From JASFQI01 sp050115555 (GTDB taxonomy: Bacteria > Desulfobacterota > DSM-4660 > Desulfatiglandales > HGW-15): a DNA stretch of 10,593 bases. Where the stretch lies: contig JASFQI010000156.1 in the NCBI GenBank assembly GCA_050115555.1, positions 1-10,593 of the forward strand, read 5' to 3'. The position numbers and the translations under genes were made by a program. The notes under the pieces are model-generated. The model worked only from the letters and a program-made list of their open reading frames with translations, was not told the DNA's origin and ran no database searches. Below are positions 6,836 through 10,593 of this stretch, one piece after another (the first letter of the stretch is position 1; each line of letters opens with the position of its first letter).

Positions 6836-7603
6836 CTTCCCCTGAAAATCCGGCCGACGCTTTTCCAGGTAAGCCTGAATTCCTTCCCTGGAGTCCCGGG
6901 TTCTGTAAGCCTCTGCATAAAGACGGGAGGCCAGTTCACAGCCTTCCCGGGAGGATAGATCCGCGGCCTCGCGGACGGCCCGCTTGGCCAGGGCCAGGGC
7001 GGCGGGTCCTCTTGAAAGCCGCCCGGCAAGATCCAGGGCTTCGGCCATGAGCCGGTCAGGGGGGAAAACAGCGGTTACGAGGCCGATTTGCTCGGCCTTC
7101 CGTGCATCCAAAGTTCGTCCGGTCAGGATGAGCTCAAGGGCCAGCCCCATACCGATCAGGCGGGGGAGCCTTACGCTGGCCCCGTATCCCGGGATCAGGC
7201 CCAGCTTGATCTCGGGCTGGCCGAAGGTCGCTTTTTCGCTGCAAAGCCGAATGTCACAGGCCAGGGCGAGCTCGCACCCGCCCCCCAGGGCCCAGCCGTT
7301 GACCGCGGCGATAAACGGAATGGGGGTGTTCTCGATGGAGGAAAAAACGCGGCTTCCGTGGCGGGATGCCTCTTCCGCATCCTGGGGGGAGTAGGAGGCC
7401 ATGGGAGCGATATCCGCGCCGGCGGCAAAGGCTTCCCCGGCCCCTGTGACCACGGCGGAGCGAATACCGGAGGAAGAGGCGATGCGATGCACCACGTCTT
7501 CGAGTCGGGTGCGCATTTCCGCGTTCAGGGCGTTTCGTTTATCGGGTCGGTTCAGGGTGACCAGGGCGACTCGCTCGTGGACATCCAGGGTCACGCAATC
7601 CAT
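6833..7603 (-). CDS. Enoyl-CoA hydratase/isomerase (crotonase family)
   Basis: A 256-aa crotonase-fold enzyme, probably cytoplasmic, acting on an acyl-CoA thioester (hydration of 2-enoyl-CoA or a related isomerase reaction). Visible: NRPDKRNALN (res 18-27), oxyanion-hole segment AGADI (61-65), AVNGWALGGGCELALACD (100-117) with the first catalytic glutamate Glu111, and FGQPEIKLGLIPGYGASVRL (127-146) with the second, Glu131. The spacing of 20 between the two glutamates is that of true hydratases, so hydratase activity is more likely than a divergent crotonase reaction. The C-terminal DSREGIQAYLEKRRPDF is typical. Length is standard (about 257). The frame is open for another 195 nt upstream, but that extension has no crotonase character; ATG 7603 with GGGGAG upstream gives the expected N-terminus. 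First gene of the five-gene minus-strand run. Chain-length specificity cannot be read. Confidence 0.9.
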   Translation of the reverse strand: MDCVTLDVHERVALVTLNRPDKRNALNAEMRTRLEDVVHRIASSSGIRSAVVTGAGEAFAAGADIAPMASYSPQDAEEASRHGSRVFSSIENTPIPFIAAVNGWALGGGCELALACDIRLCSEKATFGQPEIKLGLIPGYGASVRLPRLIGMGLALELILTGRTLDARKAEQIGLVTAVFPPDRLMAEALDLAGRLSRGPAALALAKRAVREAADLSSREGCELASRLYAEAYRTRDSREGIQAYLEKRRPDFQGK

Positions 7604-7782
7604 CGCTTCCACTCCCCGGCGCAAAATCTCGGAGGGACGTTTCGCCCCCGGCGGGCGGCCGAGACGCCCCCGGGACCGACATGCGCTGCCCATCTTGACG
7701 CGTTTGCGGCCGAAGATCAAGGGTGTTTTCCCGACGATTGAAATCGCTGGGACAGGTCGATTCCTGCAGGCATCAGGGCAAA

Positions 7783-7860
7783 GTTCAGCAAAAGGCAAAT
7801 CATGATGTGGGGATGGAATGAGCTTTCATATGCGATGCAAGCACACTGTTCAGCAAAGGC
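7783..7860. repeat. Short direct repeat upstream of the hydratase operon
   Basis: GTTCAGCAAAAGGC at 7783-7796 and GTTCAGCAAAGGC at 7848-7860 differ by one A and start 65 nt apart (about six helical turns). They lie roughly 180-260 nt upstream of the hydratase start on the minus strand. They could be regulator half-sites on one face of the DNA, or chance. Confidence 0.35.
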
Positions 7861-8255
7861 GAGGTCAACCGCCAGGACGTTTTTTCGCTACGAGGACAGG
7901 GGGTTCATTCGGGGTGTCTGTCGGTTTAGGCATTTTTGACAGTCTCGCAAAAACCCGCTCGACCGCCTGTTGGGTACACTTAAGTCACTGGAACCGCTAG
8001 GGGCGAATCTCTAGATCTCGGCTTTTTACAACTTGATCAAATTTGGCATGTAAAAAAGGAAGGATTGGGCGTAAATGCGAGCCAGGTATCATGCTTTCAA
8101 CAACACAAGAAGCGATTCATTTGATGGCTAGTGATATTTTATTGGCGGAACTACAGGTAGAGCTTGAGAAAAAAAGAGTGCTTTACATAATATATTTGCT
8201 TTATATTGATACAGAGGCTAAATTGTAGGATGTACGGGTGCGGCAACCGGGTGTG

Positions 8256-8279
8256 AAAAATCCATCAGCGACATTGATG
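8256..8279 (-). terminator. Weak candidate terminator after the NifX-like gene
   Basis: On the minus strand, CATCA (8279-8275) and TGATG (8267-8263) form a 5-bp stem with a 7-nt loop, followed by GATTTTT (8262-8256). It lies about 40 nt after the stop at 8320. The stem is short and AT-rich, so this is tentative. Confidence 0.3.
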
Positions 8280-8319
8280 CCGGCGGGTTCTCTTTTATCC
8301 TGTGAGAAACGTCGTTCCG

Positions 8320-8727
8320 TTAGGATTCTACCCGGTTGGTAACGCGTTGTGGGCAGGGGACAAACGCTTTCTCCCCATGGTTGTAATAAGCAAATCCCGT
8401 GTCCTGACCGTCGAGATAGGAGGATATCGCCTCATCAATAGAATATATTTCCGTAGCTATACAGGCAATACCGTGTTCTACAATCGCCTGGACCGCGTTA
8501 CGACCGAAACGCTGCCCGATAAAAATGCTACAATCCTTTAGCAATTCTATGATCTTGAGAGGTTGTCCATGATGATTCTCCTGTTGGGTTTGAATGTACG
8601 GATTGGTTCGCCACTCCGATGAGATGATTCTTGCATTCAGGATTTCAATGACCTGATAATACGGGGAATCTCCGAAGTGGCCTGGTGCCACGCTTATCCG
8701 ATCATTCGATGCAATGGCGACTTTCAT
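8320..8727 (-). CDS. NifX/NifB-type dinitrogenase iron-molybdenum cofactor domain protein
   Basis: A 135-aa single-domain protein of the COG1433 type (NifX, NafY core, NifB C-terminal domain, MTH1175). Relatives bind or carry Fe-S or Fe-Mo clusters; many occur in organisms or loci with no nitrogenase and have no settled role. Visible: N-terminal strand MKVAIASND (1-9), the hallmark GHFGDSPYYQVIEI (16-29), NHHGQ (51-55), and the second half GQRFGRNAVQAIVEHGI (71-87). Start ATG 8727 has AAAGGAGA upstream. It begins 16 nt after the ten-cysteine gene, so the two are almost certainly co-transcribed. No other nif gene is in the window, so a nitrogen-fixation role is not supported. G+C appears lower than in the left-hand operons. 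Confidence 0.85.
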   Translation of the reverse strand: MKVAIASNDRISVAPGHFGDSPYYQVIEILNARIISSEWRTNPYIQTQQENHHGQPLKIIELLKDCSIFIGQRFGRNAVQAIVEHGIACIATEIYSIDEAISSYLDGQDTGFAYYNHGEKAFVPCPQRVTNRVES

Positions 8728-8743
8728 TCCTATGTCTCCTTTC

Positions 8744-8956
8744 TCATGAGGTCATTCCTTTGGATTCACGATCAAGACGGTGTCGTTTTTCGCTTTTCTT
8801 GCAGAGCTCCCAGATGAGACACTGGGATCGGAAGATGCAGTAAGAACAAGGATCTGTACAGGCTTCACAGGTTTCAAGGCATTCATGGCAATAGCCAATC
8901 CCCAATTTTTGACAGGTTACATAGGCATCACGGTCAGGATGATACTTGCAATACAT
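8744..8956 (-). CDS. Small ten-cysteine putative metal-binding protein
   Basis: A 70-aa protein with ten cysteines (3, 15, 23, 26, 30, 33, 37, 40, 46, 52) and two well-placed histidines (6, 24). The start CKYHPDRDAYVTC followed by GYCHECLETC resembles a B-box-like zinc-finger layout; the middle CTDPCSYCIFRSQCLIWEL recalls uncharacterised small proteins of anaerobic Desulfobacterota that I know only from memory. The tail (55-70) is highly charged. Zinc or Fe-S binding is inferred from Cys spacing. Start ATG 8956 has AGGGGAT upstream. The stop is 16 nt before the NifX-like start, implying a two-gene unit. It is separated from the RACo-like gene by 125 nt that contain a palindrome. Function unknown; a metallochaperone or cluster carrier for its neighbour is one possibility. 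Confidence 0.8.
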   Translation of the reverse strand: MYCKYHPDRDAYVTCQKLGIGYCHECLETCEACTDPCSYCIFRSQCLIWELCKKSEKRHRLDRESKGMTS

Positions 8957-9023
8957 GGCATATCCCCTAAAAGTATAAATTTGTTTATAGGAAAACAGAA
9001 GGTTTGAGCTTTTTTTAAGTTTT

Positions 9024-9046
9024 AAATGAAATAAATTATTTCATTT
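9024..9046. promoter_or_regulatory. 23-nt perfect AT-rich palindrome, possible operator
   Basis: Arms AAATGAAATAA (9024-9034) and TTATTTCATTT (9036-9046) are exact reverse complements around a single A (9035). It lies about 70 nt upstream of the ten-cysteine gene and 35 nt after the RACo-like stop. Size and symmetry fit a dimeric repressor site; it does not match the Fur 7-1-7 pattern or the FNR/CRP core TTGAT-N4-ATCAA. On the plus strand TTTT follows, but an all-AT stem makes a poor terminator. Confidence 0.5.
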
Positions 9047-9081
9047 TCCATTCGTTTATCAAGCTGGCTCCTATGAATGTA

Positions 9082-10593
9082 TCAGTAATTGATCGAAGGA
9101 AACAATTTTCTGTCCGTATGAGGCAGAAACATGGCTGCAACATATTCGTCCATAAAGGGTTGGTAGTTCGAGAGCTCGATGTTTGTGGTGCTCTTGGCGA
9201 TCTGCTCGGCCCTTTCCGCCGCGTGAGAGGATATCAGGCACATTCGAGCGCCCATGAGGGAACTGTTGCCCACGAAGCGGATTTTATCCGCGTCGATATC
9301 CGGGATGAGGCCGATTCCGGTCGCCTTTTTAATATCCAGATAGTTCCCGAATCCGCCGGCGATAAAAAAGGTATCGATGTCCTCAAAGGTCAACCCGATG
9401 TAGTCGATGAGAGACTTGATGGCCGCAAAGACTGCACCCTTGGATCGGATCAGGTGATCGATGTCCGACTGCCAAATGGCCAGGGGCTTCTCTGTTTCCG
9501 TTTCTTCGGGCCGGGCCAGGATGAACAGCGCTTCCCCATCTTCCTCTACCATGTTTCCGTGATTCCGGTCGAGGCGAAATTTCCCTTCCCCGTCAATCAA
9601 GTGGTTGATAGACAGTTCGTACAGGAGATCAATGAGGCCGGAACCACAAATGCCCCGTGGCTTGGCGTCCCCAATGGTGCTGTATTGAACACGGCCGTTT
9701 TCGATGTTTACGTTTTCTATGGCTCCGCGGGTTGCGCGCATGCCGTGACGGATACCTCCTCCCTCGAACGCAGGCCCTGCAGATGCCGAACAGCAGACCA
9801 GCCATTCGTTGTTTCCTAGGGCGATCTCGCCGTTGGTCCCCACGTCAATGAGGACTTTCGTCTTAGGACCGTCTGCAATTCCGCAGGCAAGGATTCCCGC
9901 CACAATATCACCGCCGACATAACTGGCAACCCCGGGGAGGGTTTCCACGATGCCCCGGGGATGCATGTCAAGCGCCAGATCCCCGGCGGTCGTCTGAGGG
10001 TAGGTATTTGCCGTGGGAACGTAAGGATCCAAACGAATGGAACAGGGGATCAGTCCCAGCAGAAGATGGCTCATTGTGGTATTCCCCGCCGCCACCAGCG
10101 CCTGGATCTCCCGGGCCTGGATATTCCGTTCCTTGATCAACGTCTGAATCAGTTGGTTGATGTTCTGCACAACGGCTGCGTGCAGAGGATCCAGCCCTTC
10201 CTCCCTGCCGCACGCATAGATCATTCGTGAGATGACGTCCTCGCCGTAACGGCTCTGCATGTTGTGGCTCCCTGCAACGCCGATCACGTTTCCTGTCTTC
10301 AAATGAATCAGTTGAGTGACCACCGTGGTGGTCCCCACATCAACGGCCAATCCATAGTTGCTCTCGGAGGTGTCGCCAGCCTCGATCTGAAGGATTCTCC
10401 AGGTATGATTGTCCCGTGCGATGGTTGCCGTCACTTTCCATTCATGCTGCCGAAGCTTACGGGCAAGGCCGCGGAGGCAGCTAAGGGGGATTTCAAAGGA
10501 CGTGTCCCCTGTTTTTTTTCTCAACTCTCTAACGATTCGATCCACATCACTGACATTGTCTTCCAGGGAAGGCGCCTTGAGCTCCAGGAAGAT
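9082..10593 (-). CDS. RACo-like ASKHA-domain corrinoid-activator protein (partial, N-terminus off window)
   Basis: The C-terminal 503 residues of a COG3894-type protein. Characterised relatives (RACo and similar) use a ferredoxin-type 2Fe-2S domain plus an ATP-binding ASKHA domain to reduce corrinoid proteins from inactive Co(II) to active Co(I). The frame is open to the right edge and the first visible residues (IFLELKAPSLEDNVSDVDRI) match the linker that follows the 2Fe-2S domain in this family, so the GTG at 10545 is not the true start. Numbering from the first visible residue: GLAVDVGTTT (81-90), SRYGEDVISRM (114-124), AAGNTTMSHLLLG (168-180), DVGTNGE (250-256), ASAGPAFEGGGIRHGM (270-285), ICGSGLIDLL (315-324), IAGGFGN (411-417) and FMDEYVAAMFLPH (480-492). 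The end (LFPSINY) lacks the extra 4Fe-4S motifs of RamA, favouring the RACo type. No corrinoid protein or methyltransferase is visible; it may lie beyond the right edge. Confidence 0.9.
   Translation of the reverse strand: MFLELKAPSLEDNVSDVDRIVRELRKKTGDTSFEIPLSCLRGLARKLRQHEWKVTATIARDNHTWRILQIEAGDTSESNYGLAVDVGTTTVVTQLIHLKTGNVIGVAGSHNMQSRYGEDVISRMIYACGREEGLDPLHAAVVQNINQLIQTLIKERNIQAREIQALVAAGNTTMSHLLLGLIPCSIRLDPYVPTANTYPQTTAGDLALDMHPRGIVETLPGVASYVGGDIVAGILACGIADGPKTKVLIDVGTNGEIALGNNEWLVCCSASAGPAFEGGGIRHGMRATRGAIENVNIENGRVQYSTIGDAKPRGICGSGLIDLLYELSINHLIDGEGKFRLDRNHGNMVEEDGEALFILARPEETETEKPLAIWQSDIDHLIRSKGAVFAAIKSLIDYIGLTFEDIDTFFIAGGFGNYLDIKKATGIGLIPDIDADKIRFVGNSSLMGARMCLISSHAAERAEQIAKSTTNIELSNYQPFMDEYVAAMFLPHTDRKLFPSINY

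Larger units (their letters stand above)
7604..8319. other. Long intergenic region without a convincing gene
   Basis: About 716 bases separate the hydratase operon from the NifX-like gene. The promoter of the hydratase operon should lie here on the minus strand, but I see no strong -35/-10 pair. Short frames at 7818-8000 and 8043-8228 (plus strand) lack good ribosome sites and resemble nothing I know. Composition changes sharply: 8091-8228 is only about one third G+C, far below the genes to the left. It also holds a 13-14 nt direct repeat (listed separately) and a stretch around 7921-8041 that looks like intergenic repeat sequence. No tRNA-like or rRNA-like segment was found. Confidence 0.6.

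Noticed and set aside
7604..7798. N-terminal extension of the enoyl-CoA hydratase
   Set aside because: The frame is open but the added residues are basic and unlike any crotonase; ATG 7603 gives the standard N-terminus and length.
7960..8020. Possible tRNA around GGGGCGAATCTC
   Set aside because: No acceptor stem, anticodon arm or T-loop consensus could be assembled.
8046..8066. Possible sigma-54 site starting TTGGCATG
   Set aside because: The GC element expected about 10 nt downstream of the GG is missing, and no plus-strand gene follows.
8164..8191. Promoter-like TTGAGA and CATAAT with 16-nt spacing on the plus strand
   Set aside because: In a very AT-rich patch such matches are expected by chance, and the next gene is on the opposite strand.
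7818..8228. Two short plus-strand frames (7818-8000 and 8043-8228)
   Set aside because: Weak or absent ribosome sites, no recognisable protein, sharp change of composition. An inner ATG at 8091 (45 aa) has only a weak AGGT upstream.
8320..8727. Nitrogen-fixation locus
   Set aside because: The NifX-type domain is widespread outside nitrogenase systems, and no other nif gene is present.
1..10593. CRISPR array, insertion sequence or prophage
   Set aside because: No regularly spaced repeats, transposase, integrase or phage structural gene could be seen on either strand.

Overview
The window looks like chromosome from a strictly anaerobic, GC-rich member of the Desulfobacterota (sulfate reducer or syntroph). 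This rests on content: an AsrA/AsrB-like (FlxB/FlxA-like) iron-sulfur and flavin pair of the kind found beside heterodisulfide reductases, a corrinoid-activator (RACo-like, ASKHA) protein, a NifX/NifB-type domain protein, and DUF2889/PHP and DUF169 proteins. No 16S, tRNA or other phylogenetic marker is present, so the assignment is inference.

Layout. (1) Positions 1-2596, plus strand: the tail of an unidentified gene, overlapping by 4 nt (ATGA) a six-segment Cys-rich 4Fe-4S protein; then its FAD/NAD(P)/2Fe-2S reductase partner, started by TTG; then a bactofilin preceded by a long interrupted inverted repeat. (2) Positions 2691-7603, minus strand, convergent with block 1: a five-gene run transcribed in the order enoyl-CoA hydratase, DUF2889 protein, DUF2889-PHP fusion, DUF169-CoaE fusion, MBL-fold hydrolase. 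Gaps are 16, 88 (6213-6300), 40 and -4 nt, so it reads as one operon. (3) Positions 7604-8319: about 700 bases with no convincing gene, holding a short direct repeat and a very AT-rich patch. (4) Positions 8320-10593, minus strand, lower GC: the C-terminal 503 residues of a RACo-like ASKHA protein running off the right edge, a 125-nt spacer with a 23-nt palindrome, a 70-aa ten-cysteine protein, and a NifX-like protein.

How the parts may work together. Block 1 encodes an NAD(P)H-linked electron-transfer module probably feeding a heterodisulfide-reductase-like complex outside the window; the dedicated sulfite reductase subunit AsrC is not next to it. Block 2 ties a CoA-biosynthesis kinase, in an unusual fusion with DUF169, to an acyl-CoA enzyme, two DUF2889 domains, a PHP-type metal hydrolase and an MBL metal hydrolase; the shared pathway is unknown. 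Block 4 suggests metal-cofactor or corrinoid-related redox chemistry, but no corrinoid protein or methyltransferase is visible here.

The most unusual items are the DUF169-CoaE fusion, the adjacent DUF2889 paralogues (one fused to PHP), and the small ten-cysteine protein coupled to a NifX-like protein behind a palindromic site.
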